This document shows, piece by piece, positions 46,742-54,897 of a DNA stretch of 64,000 nucleotides (within the stretch, counting starts at the first letter, position 1; each line of letters opens with the position of its first letter). Position numbers and translations under genes: made by a program. The DNA comes from Micromonospora sp. WMMA1363 (GTDB lineage: Bacteria; Actinomycetota; Actinomycetes; Mycobacteriales; Micromonosporaceae). The stretch is taken from the NCBI RefSeq assembly GCF_030345795.1, contig NZ_JAUALB010000001.1, positions 5,324,001-5,388,000 on the forward strand. Reading direction: 5' to 3'. Below the pieces are notes generated by a model. The model ran no database searches. It was not told the DNA's origin and worked only from the letters and a program-made list of their open reading frames with translations.

Positions 46742-47560
46742 GTGCGGCTGAGCGCGATTCACACGTATCCGGTCAAAGGGTGTCACCGGCTCGACCACGA
46801 CGGCGCCGAGGTGCGGCCCTGGGGCCTGGCCGGCGACCGGCGTTGGATGATCGTCGACGCCGCCGGCATCGGCGTCACCCAACGCGAGGTCGCCGGCCTC
46901 GTCGCGCTGCACGCGGTGGCCCACGACGGTGGCCTCGAACTGCGCGCCGCCGGCCAGCCCGACCTCGACGTCCCGGAACCCGCCGCCGGCGACCCGGTTC
47001 CCGTGCGCACCTTCCGCAGCCGCAAACTGCCGGTACCCGCGCTCCCCGCCGGGCCGGCCGCAGACGTGTGGCTCAGCACGCTCCTCGACCGTCCCGTCCG
47101 CCTGGTCTGGCTGGCCCGGCCCACCCGGCACATTCCCGCCGGCGACCGGGAGCACGACACCGGGGACCAGGTCAGCTTCGCCGACGCCTACCCGCTGCTG
47201 CTGGCCAACGCGGCCTCTCTCGAGGTGCTCAACGGCTGGCTCGCCGACGCCGGGGAGTCGCCGGTGTCGATGACCCGGTTCCGCCCGAATCTGGTCATCG
47301 AGGGTGCGCCGGCCTGGGCGGAGGACACCTGGGCCGGGCGGCAACTGCGGATCGGGGAGGTTTTCCTCCAGGCCGCCGGGCCGTGCGCCCGCTGCGTGGT
47401 CACCACGACCGACCAGGAGACCGGGGTGCGCGGCAAGGAGCCGCTGCGCACGCTGAGCCGGTACCGGAGCGTTGGGCGGAGGCTCATCTTCGGGCTGAAC
47501 CTCGTACCGATCACGACGGGCCGGGTCGCCATCGGTGACGACCTGAATGCCGACGCGTGA
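46742..47560 (+). CDS. MOSC-domain protein (YcbX/mARC-like)
   Basis: A 272-residue protein with an N-terminal beta-barrel MOSC_N domain (VRLSAIHTYPVKGCHRLDHDGAEVR, reads from the start) and a C-terminal MOSC domain. The cysteine in GPCARCVVTTTDQETG is the expected molybdenum ligand in mARC/YcbX proteins, which reduce N-hydroxylated compounds. MTRFRPNLVIEG is the standard family motif. GTG 46742 is chosen because the family starts at this strand; no strong ribosome-binding site is seen. It converges with the GNAT gene at a 16-bp gap. Confidence 0.85.
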   Translation: MRLSAIHTYPVKGCHRLDHDGAEVRPWGLAGDRRWMIVDAAGIGVTQREVAGLVALHAVAHDGGLELRAAGQPDLDVPEPAAGDPVPVRTFRSRKLPVPALPAGPAADVWLSTLLDRPVRLVWLARPTRHIPAGDREHDTGDQVSFADAYPLLLANAASLEVLNGWLADAGESPVSMTRFRPNLVIEGAPAWAEDTWAGRQLRIGEVFLQAAGPCARCVVTTTDQETGVRGKEPLRTLSRYRSVGRRLIFGLNLVPITTGRVAIGDDLNADA

Positions 47561-47576
47561 CGGGGTGCCCTCGGGC

Positions 47577-48227
47577 TTACGCCGACAGCGGCCCCGCCCG
47601 GCCCGCCGCCGCCCGCGCCTGCTGATCCGGCCGCGCCAACTGATCCGGCCGGCTGACCGCCTGGGCGGGCGCACGTCCGGCCGTCGTCGCGGCCCCGTCG
47701 ATCGAGGTCCCGGTCAGATTCCGCCACATCAGAATCTCGTCCCGGTCGTCTCCCGCTGCCACCCGCAGCGCTCCGGGTAGCCGCCCGATCTCCCGATAGC
47801 CGAGCCGCCGGTAGAACCGGTCCAGGCCCAGCCCGTCCCGGACGGTCAGGTGCAGCGCCTCGTGGCCCAGCTCGCGGCCGACGCGTTCGGCCTCCCGCAT
47901 CAGGTCCAGCCCGTACCCGCGGCCCTGGGTGTCCGGATGGACCATCACCCGCTTCAGGACGCACCAGTGTGTCTTCAGGTGGAAGCGGTTGTCGCCGAAG
48001 ATCAGCATGGCGGTGAGCCGTTCGGCCGCGTACCCGACCAGGAGCCGGTCCGGGCCGTCGATGATCCCGGTGAAGGTCGGGCCGGCGAGACGGTGGACGT
48101 CGGCGGGCGTCACCGGCGGGACGAAGCCCACCGCGCCACCAGCGTTGCTGACGTCGACCCAGAGCGCGACGATCTCCGCGCGTAGTTCGGGGGTCAGGTC
48201 GGGATCGAGGACGAAGCGCAGTGCCAC
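47577..48227 (-). CDS. GNAT-family N-acetyltransferase
   Basis: A 216-residue acyltransferase. The acetyl-CoA binding stretch is VLKRVMVHPDTQGRGYGLDLM (R/QxxGxG/A), followed by LHLTVRDGLGLDRFYRRLGY, the usual end of the fold. The first 50 residues resemble the N-terminal strand and helix of the fold. The last 45 residues are Pro/Ala/Arg-rich and do not belong to the fold. Substrate unknown. It begins 164 bp after the tRNA gene region. Confidence 0.85.
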   Translation of the reverse strand: MALRFVLDPDLTPELRAEIVALWVDVSNAGGAVGFVPPVTPADVHRLAGPTFTGIIDGPDRLLVGYAAERLTAMLIFGDNRFHLKTHWCVLKRVMVHPDTQGRGYGLDLMREAERVGRELGHEALHLTVRDGLGLDRFYRRLGYREIGRLPGALRVAAGDDRDEILMWRNLTGTSIDGAATTAGRAPAQAVSRPDQLARPDQQARAAAGRAGPLSA

Positions 48228-48391
48228 GGCGCAATCCTGACCGCTTGGCAGGTTCGGAGACCGGGATGGTGACGCGTCTTACACCCGCCCCAGCCCGAGC
48301 CGCGCGCGGGAACCCGGCACCAAGCTGAGCTGCGTGAACCAGTGTTTCCGCCAGCGACCAGAGAACGTGGGAGCGACCAGAAGCGGAGAAG

Positions 48392-48466
48392 TAGGGCCGG
48401 CGGGACTCGAACCCGCACTGGTGCGGACCTAAACCGCATGCCTCCTGCCAGTTGGGCTACGGCCCC
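48392..48466 (-). tRNA. tRNA with anticodon UAG (Leu by decoding), class I shape
   Basis: On the minus strand the acceptor stem GGGGCCG pairs with CGGCCCT (first pair G-U), the D arm is GCCC...GGC, the anticodon stem is TGCGG/CCGCA and the loop TTTAGGT gives anticodon UAG, which reads the leucine codon CUA. The variable loop is only five bases (CCAGT) and the T arm GCGGG-TTCGAGT-CCCGC is perfect. The discriminator is A and the CCA is not encoded. Leucine tRNAs in bacteria normally have a long variable arm, so the true identity is uncertain. Confidence 0.85.
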
Positions 48467-48577
48467 TTCACCGCGTTGGTGCTCATTCTCCACGGCCGGT
48501 GCACCGGACGACGACCCGGCCTGCGGACGGGACGGTTGCCGACGTGGCCTACGGATCGTAGACCACGTCCGGACAGG

Positions 48578-49054
48578 TCAGTCCAAGCCGAGGTCGCGGC
48601 GCAACTTGGCGACGTGGCCGGTGGCCTTGACGTTGTAGAGCGCCCGCTCGATCTTACCGTCGGCGTCGATGACGAAGGTCGAGCGGATCACGCCGGTGAC
48701 CGTCCTGCCGTACGACTGCTTCTCGCCGTACGCACCGTACGCGGTGAGGACTTCCTTGTCAGGGTCGGAGACGAGCGGGAAGGTGATGGCGTCGCGCGCA
48801 CGGAATTTCGCCAGCTTCTCCGGCTTGTCCGGGGAGATGCCGACGACCTCGTAGCCGGCGGCCTGGAGCGAGCCGAGTGAGTCGCGGAAGTCGCAGGCCT
48901 GCTTCGTGCAGCCGGGGGTCATCGCGGCCGGGTAGGCGTACAGCACCACCCGGCGGCCGCGCAGGTCGGCCAGTGAGAGCGGGTTGCCGGTGTCGGTGGG
49001 GAGGCTGAATTCGGGGGCGGGATCGCCGGGGGCGAGACGGGCAGGCGCGGTCAT
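48578..49054 (-). CDS. bcp: Thioredoxin-dependent peroxidase (Bcp/PrxQ type)
   Basis: A 158-residue peroxiredoxin that reduces hydrogen and organic peroxides. The peroxidatic cysteine is C49 in PAAMTPGCTKQAC, and C54, five residues on, is the resolving cysteine as in the atypical 2-Cys PrxQ group. GDPAPEFSLPTDTG opens the fold and VVGISPDKPEKLAKF is typical. It is next to the tRNA gene, an arrangement I recall from other actinobacteria. Confidence 0.93.
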   Translation of the reverse strand: MTAPARLAPGDPAPEFSLPTDTGNPLSLADLRGRRVVLYAYPAAMTPGCTKQACDFRDSLGSLQAAGYEVVGISPDKPEKLAKFRARDAITFPLVSDPDKEVLTAYGAYGEKQSYGRTVTGVIRSTFVIDADGKIERALYNVKATGHVAKLRRDLGLD

Positions 49055-49258
49055 GGCCCTGACCCTACCGCCGCGTCGGCTTCGCCTTCGGACGTGCCGT
49101 GACCGCCCGCTGCCGCCCTACCCGTTGCGGCGTGGACGGGTAGGGCGAGGCGGCCGGTGCGGGTCCGCCGGGACGCCAACCCCGTCCGGAGGTCGATGTT
49201 TCAGGTTCGCCGTGTTCCAGACCGCTGTCAGGTGGCCACCGTGATCGAGACCATGGCT

Positions 49259-49300
49259 TGTTGCCAGATCTTGGCAACAGCGGCCTGGGCAAAATAGGCT
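49259..49300 (+). promoter_or_regulatory. Promoter and palindromic operator of cbiMNQO
   Basis: TGTTGCCA (49259-49266) and TGGCAACA (49272-49279) are perfect inverted 8-bp arms around GATCT. The right arm overlaps a -35-like TTGGCA (49271-49276), and TAGGCT (49295-49300) is a -10-like element 18 bp later. This is a typical position for a repressor site. A metal-responsive repressor of the nickel/cobalt Fur (Nur) or another type would fit the transporter, but the protein is not identified. Confidence 0.65.
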
Positions 49301-49344
49301 GGCCCCGCCGGCGTGGACGGGCCCGCCGACGCGTGGGAGGTCGC

Positions 49345-50061
49345 GTGGAAACCCTGGCGTTGCACATCTCGAACGGGATCATCAACGGCCCGGTCGCCGC
49401 GGTGTTCGCGGCGATCGCGTTGGCCGCGATGACGTTCTGTGTCCTGCGCGGCCGGCAGGACCTGGACGACCGGCTGGTGCCGTTGGCCGGTCTGGTCGCG
49501 GCCTTCGTCTTCGCCGCGCAGATGCTCAACTTTCCGATCTTCACGGCGGCGGTCAGTGGTCACCTGATCGGCGGGGCGCTCGCCGCGATACTGGTCGGCC
49601 CCTGGGTCGGCGCGCTCTGCGTGGCGGTGGTGCTGATCGTGCAGGCGCTGGTCTTCGGTGACGGCGGCGTCGCGATGCTCGGCCCCAACATCACCAACAT
49701 GGCGCTCCTCGGCACCGCCGCCGCGTACCTGCTGATCGCCGTGCTGCTGCGCATCCTGCCGCGCACCACGGGCGGGCTTGCCGTGACCGCGTTCGTCTCC
49801 GCACTGTTCAGCGTGCTGGTGGCCGCCATGGGCTTCGTCGTGCAGTACCAGCTCGGCGGCACCACCGACCTCGGCGGCAACCTCGCCGGTCTGGCCGGCA
49901 CGATGGCCGTCTCCCACCTGCTGATCGGCATCGGCGAAGGTCTGATCACCGCGACCACGGTGGTCACCGTGGCAAGGGTCCGGCCCGATCTCGTGTACGC
50001 GCTGCGCGCCCGCAAACCGGTCGCGGCGGCGACCGTCCCGGCTGTCGGAGGTGTTCGGTGA
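49345..50061 (+). CDS. cbiM: ECF-type cobalt/nickel transporter substrate-binding subunit CbiM
   Basis: A 238-residue polytopic membrane protein that binds Co2+ or Ni2+ for energy-coupling-factor transport. HISNGIINGPV at the N-terminus matches the MHIxxG pattern whose first Met and His bind the metal. GTG 49345 has GGGAGG (49335-49340) and puts five residues before that His; TTG 49360 would give a start exactly at Met-His-Ile. About seven membrane segments follow, and LNFPIFTAAVSGHLIGG is typical of the family. It overlaps the next gene as GTGA. Confidence 0.9.
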   Translation: METLALHISNGIINGPVAAVFAAIALAAMTFCVLRGRQDLDDRLVPLAGLVAAFVFAAQMLNFPIFTAAVSGHLIGGALAAILVGPWVGALCVAVVLIVQALVFGDGGVAMLGPNITNMALLGTAAAYLLIAVLLRILPRTTGGLAVTAFVSALFSVLVAAMGFVVQYQLGGTTDLGGNLAGLAGTMAVSHLLIGIGEGLITATTVVTVARVRPDLVYALRARKPVAAATVPAVGGVR

Positions 50062-50450
50062 AGACCCGTTCCCAGGGTTTCCTGATCGGCGGACTGCTGG
50101 TCGCCCTGCTGCTCGCCGGGGTGGTGAGCAACTTCGCCTCGGCACACCCGGACGGGCTGGACTCGTCGCTCCGGGAGGGCTGCACGTTCGACGCCGACGA
50201 CAACATCACCGGCGGCAGCTGCCCGGCGCAACAGGAGCGGGAGCACGAGATCGGCGGTCCGCTGGCCGACTACGGCGTCGCGGGGATCGACAACCCCTAC
50301 GTCGCCACCGGGCTCTCCGGCGTACTGGGCGTCCTGCTCACCTTCGCCGTGGCCGGTGGCGCGTTCTGGGTGGTGCGCCGCCGTGGGGCGAGGACCACCG
50401 AGGTCGCCGACGCGGCGCCGGAGCAGACCCCCGCCGGCCGGGCGCGCTGA
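50058..50450 (+). CDS. PDGLE-domain protein, CbiN-type subunit
   Basis: A 130-residue membrane protein with two membrane segments (GFLIGGLLVALLLAGVVSNF and ATGLSGVLGVLLTFAVAGGAFW) and an extracellular loop starting HPDGLDSSL, the PDGLE signature. In cobalt ECF systems this protein takes the CbiN place and assists metal loading. The loop holds two cysteines (C42 and C55) of unknown role. It starts with GTG overlapping cbiM. Confidence 0.87.
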   Translation: MKTRSQGFLIGGLLVALLLAGVVSNFASAHPDGLDSSLREGCTFDADDNITGGSCPAQQEREHEIGGPLADYGVAGIDNPYVATGLSGVLGVLLTFAVAGGAFWVVRRRGARTTEVADAAPEQTPAGRAR

Positions 50451-50460
50451 GGGTACGACG

Positions 50461-51230
50461 ATGGGCGCCGGCCACCACCACGTGCTCTACCGGGAAGCCG
50501 GCTCACCGGTGCACCACCTCCCGCCCGAGGTGAAGATCGCTGCGATGGTGGCGTTCACCCTCGCCGTGGTCGCCACCCCCCGGAGGCGTTCTGGGCCTTC
50601 GGGGCGTACGCGGCGCTCATCGCGGTCGTCGCGGCGGCCGCGCGGGTCGGCCCGGGCTGGCTGCTGCGCCGCTCGCTGATCGAGCTGCCGTTCGTCCTGT
50701 TCGCCTTCGCCCTGCCGTTCCTCGGCGCGGGTGAGCGGGTGGAGGTTCTCGGTGTGCGGTTGTCGCAGGACGGGTTGTACGGGGCGTGGAACATCCTCGC
50801 CAAGGGCAGCCTGGGCGTCCTCGCGTCGTTGCTGCTCGCCGCGACCACGACGACCCGGGACCTGATCGTTGGCCTGGACCGGCTGCGCTGCCCGCAGATC
50901 CTCACCCAGATCGCCGCGTTCATGCTCCGGTACCTGGAGGTGCTGATCGGCGAGGCCCGCCGGATGCGGGTGGCCCGAATGTCCCGGGGTGACGACCCGC
51001 GCTTCGTGTGGCAGCTACGCGGCCTCGCCGCCGGCGTCGGCGCGCTGTTCCTGCGGGCGTACGAGCGGGGTGAACGGGTGTATCTGGCGATGCTGTCGCG
51101 TGGCTACACCGGGCGGATGCCGGCGGTGTGGCGGGGCGCCGGCGCGGCAACGGCCGGGCAGTGGGCGGTCGCGGCCACGGTGCCGGTGGTGGCGGCCGGC
51201 GTCGCCGTCACCGCGCTGGTCCTGACATGA
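50461..51230 (+). pseudogene. cbiQ: CbiQ (ECF T-component) interrupted by a frameshift
   Basis: ATG 50461 begins MGAGHHHVLYREAGSPVHHLPPEVK-IAAMVAFTLAVVATP in frame 1; the following family sequence EAFWAFGAYAALIAVVAAAA and the rest, through the LRYLEVLIGEARRMRVARMSRG coupling-helix region with its Ala-Arg-Gly motifs, are in frame 3. The shift occurs at a C6 run (50576-50581), where one missing base would restore the frame. The gene is otherwise full length (about 256 residues) and overlaps cbiO as ATGA. Either the transporter is disabled or the base call is wrong. Confidence 0.88.
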
Positions 51231-51997
51231 TCGCAGGCGTGCAGCCAACTCCGAGCCTGGACGTCCGCGGCGTACGGTACGCGTACCCGGACGGGCACGT
51301 CGCGCTGCACGGGGTGGACCTCACGGTGCCGCGCGGTGACCGGGTGGCGTTGCTCGGACCGAACGGGGCCGGCAAGACCACGCTGGTGTTGCACCTCAAC
51401 GGCATCCTTGCCCCCACCGAGGGGAGCGTTACCGTCGGCGGCCTGACGGTCAGCCAGGAGCGGGCCACGCTGGGCGAGGTGCGCCGCCGGGTGGGCATCG
51501 TCTTCCAGGACCCGGACGACCAACTGTTCCTGCCGACCGTTGCCGAGGACGTGGCGTTCGGTCCGGCCAACCTCGGGCTGCGTGGTGCCGAGCTGGCGGC
51601 CCGGGTGGACGAGGCGCTCGCCGCGGTCGGGATGAGCGCGCACCGGGACCGCGCTCCGCACCACCTGTCGTTCGGGCAGCGGCGTCGGGTGGCGGTGGCG
51701 ACCGTGCTCGCCATGCACCCGGAGATCCTGGTGCTCGACGAGCCCTCCTCCAACCTCGACCCGGCCGCCCGCCGCGAGCTGGCCGGGATCCTGCGCGGCC
51801 TGCCGGTGACCCTGCTGATGGTCACCCACGATCTGCCGTACGCGCTGGAGCTGTGCGACCGTTCGGTGATCCTGGACGCGGGCAGGGTCGTCGCCGACGG
51901 CCCCACCCCGGACATTCTGGCCGACGAGAACCTCCTGTCCCGTCACCGCCTGGAACTCCCCTACGGTTTCACCCCGCACCGGTTCACCTCGCGCTGA
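51227..51997 (+). CDS. cbiO: ECF transporter ATPase CbiO
   Basis: A 256-residue ABC ATPase that powers the cobalt/nickel ECF transporter. It has Walker A LLGPNGAGKTTL, Q-loop VFQDPDDQLF, signature HHLSFGQRRRVAVATVL, Walker B ILVLDEPSS and the switch His in LMVTHDLPYAL. ATG 51227 overlaps the cbiQ stop. Only one ATPase gene is present, so a CbiO homodimer is expected. It converges on the minus-strand membrane protein gene. Confidence 0.94.
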   Translation: MIAGVQPTPSLDVRGVRYAYPDGHVALHGVDLTVPRGDRVALLGPNGAGKTTLVLHLNGILAPTEGSVTVGGLTVSQERATLGEVRRRVGIVFQDPDDQLFLPTVAEDVAFGPANLGLRGAELAARVDEALAAVGMSAHRDRAPHHLSFGQRRRVAVATVLAMHPEILVLDEPSSNLDPAARRELAGILRGLPVTLLMVTHDLPYALELCDRSVILDAGRVVADGPTPDILADENLLSRHRLELPYGFTPHRFTSR

Positions 51998-52098
51998 CCC
52001 ACCGCGATCGTGCGCTCTCCGTCGTGGCAACAGCCTCACGTCGGGCTGATCCGGCGACCGGGACCGCATGATCGCGGGGTTGGCCGGGGCCGGCGTGA

Positions 52099-53184
52099 CT
52101 AGGGGGAGGCAGGGGTTCGGGGGGTGGGGGTTCGGGGGGCGGCGTGGAGACGCAGGGCGCCGGCTGCCAGCGCGCCGGCGCCGGTGATCAGGATTGCGGC
52201 GACCAGCACCCGGGCGGTCGTGGCGGGCCAGGGGACCGGGGCGACCGAGCGGGTGAACACCGCCGCGTTGGCGACCCCGGCGAACAGGGCGAGGCACGCC
52301 CCGGCGAGCGCCACCGCGAACTCGCCCGCCGGCCGGCGGGCCAGCGCGTAGACCCCCGCCGCGATCGCGCCCAGCCCGGTGACCAGCGGCCAGACCTGGC
52401 CGCCGAGCAGCCCTTGCAGCAGCCCGCCGATCCCCTCCGCCCCGGCGTCCAGTTCCCGGCCCACGATGTACGTCACGGCGGCGATCCCGCCGGCGACCAG
52501 GAGCGCACCCAACCCGGCGAGGGCCCGCCCGCCGGGCCGTGACCGGGCCGGAAGCAGACCCAGCGTGGCCACGGCGAGCAGGCCGACGGTGACGGCCACC
52601 CACCAGGGGTACGGGTCCGGCGGTGGCACCCAGTCGAGCGTGCCGCGGATCTCCAGGGGGTCGCCGTCGACGCGCAGCGGCACCCCCCAGTCCCGGACCC
52701 GGTGCTCCCGGTCCGGGGCGGCGCGCACCTGCGGCGGTGGCGTGGACTCGAGCCACAGCGCCCGCTGGTCGTGCCAACGCGCCGTCGTCGACTCGTCGAC
52801 CCGCCGCCAGTCCGGCGGGGCGGCCGGGTTCGCCTCGGTCGGGATCCGGGTGTCCCCGGCGAGGGTCCGGTTCAGATACGTTGCGGGGGAGCGCAGGTTC
52901 TCGTACACCCCGTCCGGGCCGATCCGCAGGTACGGCTCGCCGGAGTAGCCGATCACCTCGACCGGTCGGGCCCCGGTGTTGGTCAGCTCGAGCCGCGCAC
53001 CCGCCTCCACCGCGCGTACCGTGAGCCCCGGCCGGGCCGGGGTGACGCCCGTGACCGCGGTGCGGTAGTCGGTGCCGTCGGGGGCGTCCGCGCCGTGTGC
53101 GGCGGCCGGCGCGGCGAGCGCGAGCGTCGCGGTGACCGCGCCGACGAGCACCAGGCCCGCACGGGTGAGCAGGGTACGGATCAA
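52099..53184 (-). CDS. Membrane protein with N-terminal extracellular domain
   Basis: A 361-residue protein. A signal segment (LTRAGLVLVGAVTATLALAAPAAAHG) is followed by an extracellular domain (LTVRAVEAGARLELTNTGARPVEVIGYSGEPYLRIG, reading like a beta-sandwich), then about five membrane segments, and a Pro-rich tail. TTG 53184 is chosen as start because GGAGG lies 7 bases upstream and it overlaps the thiol-disulfide gene as TTGA. The family is seen near copper and thiol-redox genes in actinobacteria, but its function is unknown. Confidence 0.7.
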   Translation of the reverse strand: MIRTLLTRAGLVLVGAVTATLALAAPAAAHGADAPDGTDYRTAVTGVTPARPGLTVRAVEAGARLELTNTGARPVEVIGYSGEPYLRIGPDGVYENLRSPATYLNRTLAGDTRIPTEANPAAPPDWRRVDESTTARWHDQRALWLESTPPPQVRAAPDREHRVRDWGVPLRVDGDPLEIRGTLDWVPPPDPYPWWVAVTVGLLAVATLGLLPARSRPGGRALAGLGALLVAGGIAAVTYIVGRELDAGAEGIGGLLQGLLGGQVWPLVTGLGAIAAGVYALARRPAGEFAVALAGACLALFAGVANAAVFTRSVAPVPWPATTARVLVAAILITGAGALAAGALRLHAAPRTPTPRTPASP

Positions 53185-53894
53185 CCGGCCGCCTCCACCG
53201 CCGCGCGGATGCCCTCCGGGGAGCGGTCGGCGACCGGCTGCCCGTTCACCAGGATGGTCGGCGTGCTGGTGACGTCGGACCGGCTCGCCTCCGCGGTGAC
53301 GTGTTCGGTCCATGCCCGGTACGTCCCGTCGTTGACGCAGGAGCCGAAGGTGCCGCGGTCCAGACCGACCTCCACCCCGATGTCGACCAGCTGTCCGTTG
53401 CTGAGCTGGGCGCCACCCTCGGGCGGCTGCCGTTCGAAGAGTATCCCGGTGAACTCACGGAACTTCCCACCTGCCGACGCGCAGCCGGCCGCGGCCGACG
53501 CGCGGGTCGAATACTCGGTGGTGGAGAAGCGGTTGAGGTAAGCCACGGGGTGGAAGACCACGAGCGCCTTGCCCTCGTCGGCGAGCTGGTCGATCGTTTC
53601 CCCGCTGACCTGCTGGAACTGCTTGCAGGCCGGGCAGAGGTAGTCCTCGTACAGGTCGATGGTCGCCGGCCCGGATCCGAAGACGATGCCGGTGCCGGCG
53701 TCGTTGGCGCCCGGCGGCGGGGTGAACTCGTCGGAGCGCTGGCTGGACCAGACGCCCCACCCGATCAGACCGGCGATCACCAGCACCATGACGGCACCGA
53801 CGGAGACCCACAGCGTCCGCTTGCGTCGCTGCTCCCGGGCGATCTGTTCGCGAACGACCCGGGCCGCGTCCTTGCGTCCCTTGCGACTACTCAT
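53181..53894 (-). CDS. Membrane-anchored DsbA-like thiol-disulfide protein
   Basis: A 237-residue protein. It has a basic N-terminus, a membrane segment (TLWVSVGAVMVLVIAGLIGWGVW) and an extracellular thioredoxin/DsbA-type domain with the active-site CPAC in YEDYLCPACKQFQQV and cis-Pro in TSTPTILVNG. Two more cysteines (in AAGCASAGG and FGSCVNDG) could pair. It probably oxidises or isomerises secreted proteins. It overlaps the MauE-like gene (start) and the next membrane gene (end), so these three are one unit. Confidence 0.9.
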   Translation of the reverse strand: MSSRKGRKDAARVVREQIAREQRRKRTLWVSVGAVMVLVIAGLIGWGVWSSQRSDEFTPPPGANDAGTGIVFGSGPATIDLYEDYLCPACKQFQQVSGETIDQLADEGKALVVFHPVAYLNRFSTTEYSTRASAAAGCASAGGKFREFTGILFERQPPEGGAQLSNGQLVDIGVEVGLDRGTFGSCVNDGTYRAWTEHVTAEASRSDVTSTPTILVNGQPVADRSPEGIRAAVEAAG

Positions 53895-54414
53895 CCTCGT
53901 CCTCCACGGCGGGTTCGCCCGTCAGCCAGCCGTCCACCGAGAACGGGGTGCGGGGCCAGATCAGCAGGAACCCGGCCAGCGCCAGGAATCCCAGGTCCCG
54001 GAGGATCTCCGGGAGGTAGCTCGGCGCCTGTCCCTCGGCGAGCTGCCCGCCGCTGCCGAAACAACCACAGTCGATGGCCAGCCCGCGCGACCAGGCGGAG
54101 GCGATGCCGGCGACGAAGACCACCAGCAGTGCGGCGGAGACGCCGGCGCCCAGTCTGGTGGCCAGCCCGAGCAGCAGGAGCACCCCCAGCGCCAGCTCGA
54201 CGAACGGCAACGCGGCGCCGACCACGGTCGCCGCGTCGTACGGAAGGATCTGGTACGCGTTCACCGCCCGGCCGGAGGCGGCCAGGTCACCGACCTTGGA
54301 CGCCCCGGCGATGAGCCACACCGCGGCCAGGCCGAGCCGGGCGGCGACACCGATCCAGGGACGTATCGCGAGCCAGCGGGCGGCCTGGGTGCTCGGGGCT
54401 GCGGTCATGGTCAT
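53887..54414 (-). CDS. MauE/DoxX-family redox membrane protein
   Basis: A 175-residue protein with four membrane segments (IGVAARLGLAAVWLIAGASKV and so on). It carries a cysteine pair in AIDCGCFGSGG, as in MauE/methylamine-utilisation proteins that pass electrons to periplasmic disulfide carriers. It is first in a minus-strand set with the DsbA-like protein, so it may regenerate that protein. An unrelated-looking membrane role cannot be excluded. Its promoter region is shared with the copper genes (54415-54612). Confidence 0.85.
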   Translation of the reverse strand: MTMTAAPSTQAARWLAIRPWIGVAARLGLAAVWLIAGASKVGDLAASGRAVNAYQILPYDAATVVGAALPFVELALGVLLLLGLATRLGAGVSAALLVVFVAGIASAWSRGLAIDCGCFGSGGQLAEGQAPSYLPEILRDLGFLALAGFLLIWPRTPFSVDGWLTGEPAVEDEDE

Positions 54415-54612
54415 TGGTCGTTCCTCGTCCCGCGGAGGTTCCCTGCTAACCGGCCAGCGCCTCGTCGGACGCCTCGACGAGATCGGCGCGCGGGGCGGGG
54501 ATCACGACAGTCCAGGTTACGCGGAGCGCTGGGCGGTGGGAGGGCCGTTCGGCCCTTCCATGGTCTGCGCCACGTCGGGAACTTTTCCCGGCTCGGAGCC
54601 GACTAAAGGCTC

Positions 54613-54897
54613 GTGACCTGCGAGGACGTTCGCGAGGCGCGCTCGGCGCGGCTCGACGGTGAGGAGGTGTCCGTGGCGTCGGCGACGCTCGACGCACACG
54701 CCGGTGGCTGCCCGGCGGGTCGGGTGTCGCTGGCTCGTGCCGAGCACGTCACCCGGCTGGTCCGGGTCCAGCCGGGGGCGGTGCCGGATCTGACCGCACC
54801 GGTCCTCGCGGCGGTGGCCGCCGGCACCGAGAGCGTCGTGTCGTCGCGGTCCGGGTTGGGCGTGGCGGGGGGTTCTGGGCGAGCATGGCCGGCATGA
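54613..54897 (+). CDS. Anti-sigma-type zinc-finger protein, one ligand missing
   Basis: A 94-residue protein starting at GTG 54613. It opens MTCEDVREARSARLDGE and holds DAHAGGC, like zf-HC2 anti-sigma factors with CxxC...HxxxCxxC; C3, H29 and C33 are present but the last Cys is replaced by G36. Metal binding may thus be weakened. In actinobacteria such small proteins often precede copC/copD. It overlaps the CopC-CopD gene by 13 bp, and so is probably translated with it. Confidence 0.72.
   Translation: MTCEDVREARSARLDGEEVSVASATLDAHAGGCPAGRVSLARAEHVTRLVRVQPGAVPDLTAPVLAAVAAGTESVVSSRSGLGVAGGSGRAWPA

Noticed and set aside
49055..49344. Cobalamin riboswitch upstream of cbiM
   Set aside because: No B12-box-like sequence and no long structured leader; only a palindrome over the promoter.
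54578..54612. ECF-type promoter (GGAAC -35) before the zinc-finger gene
   Set aside because: GGAAC is present at 54578-54582, but a fitting CGTC-type -10 is not seen at the right spacing.
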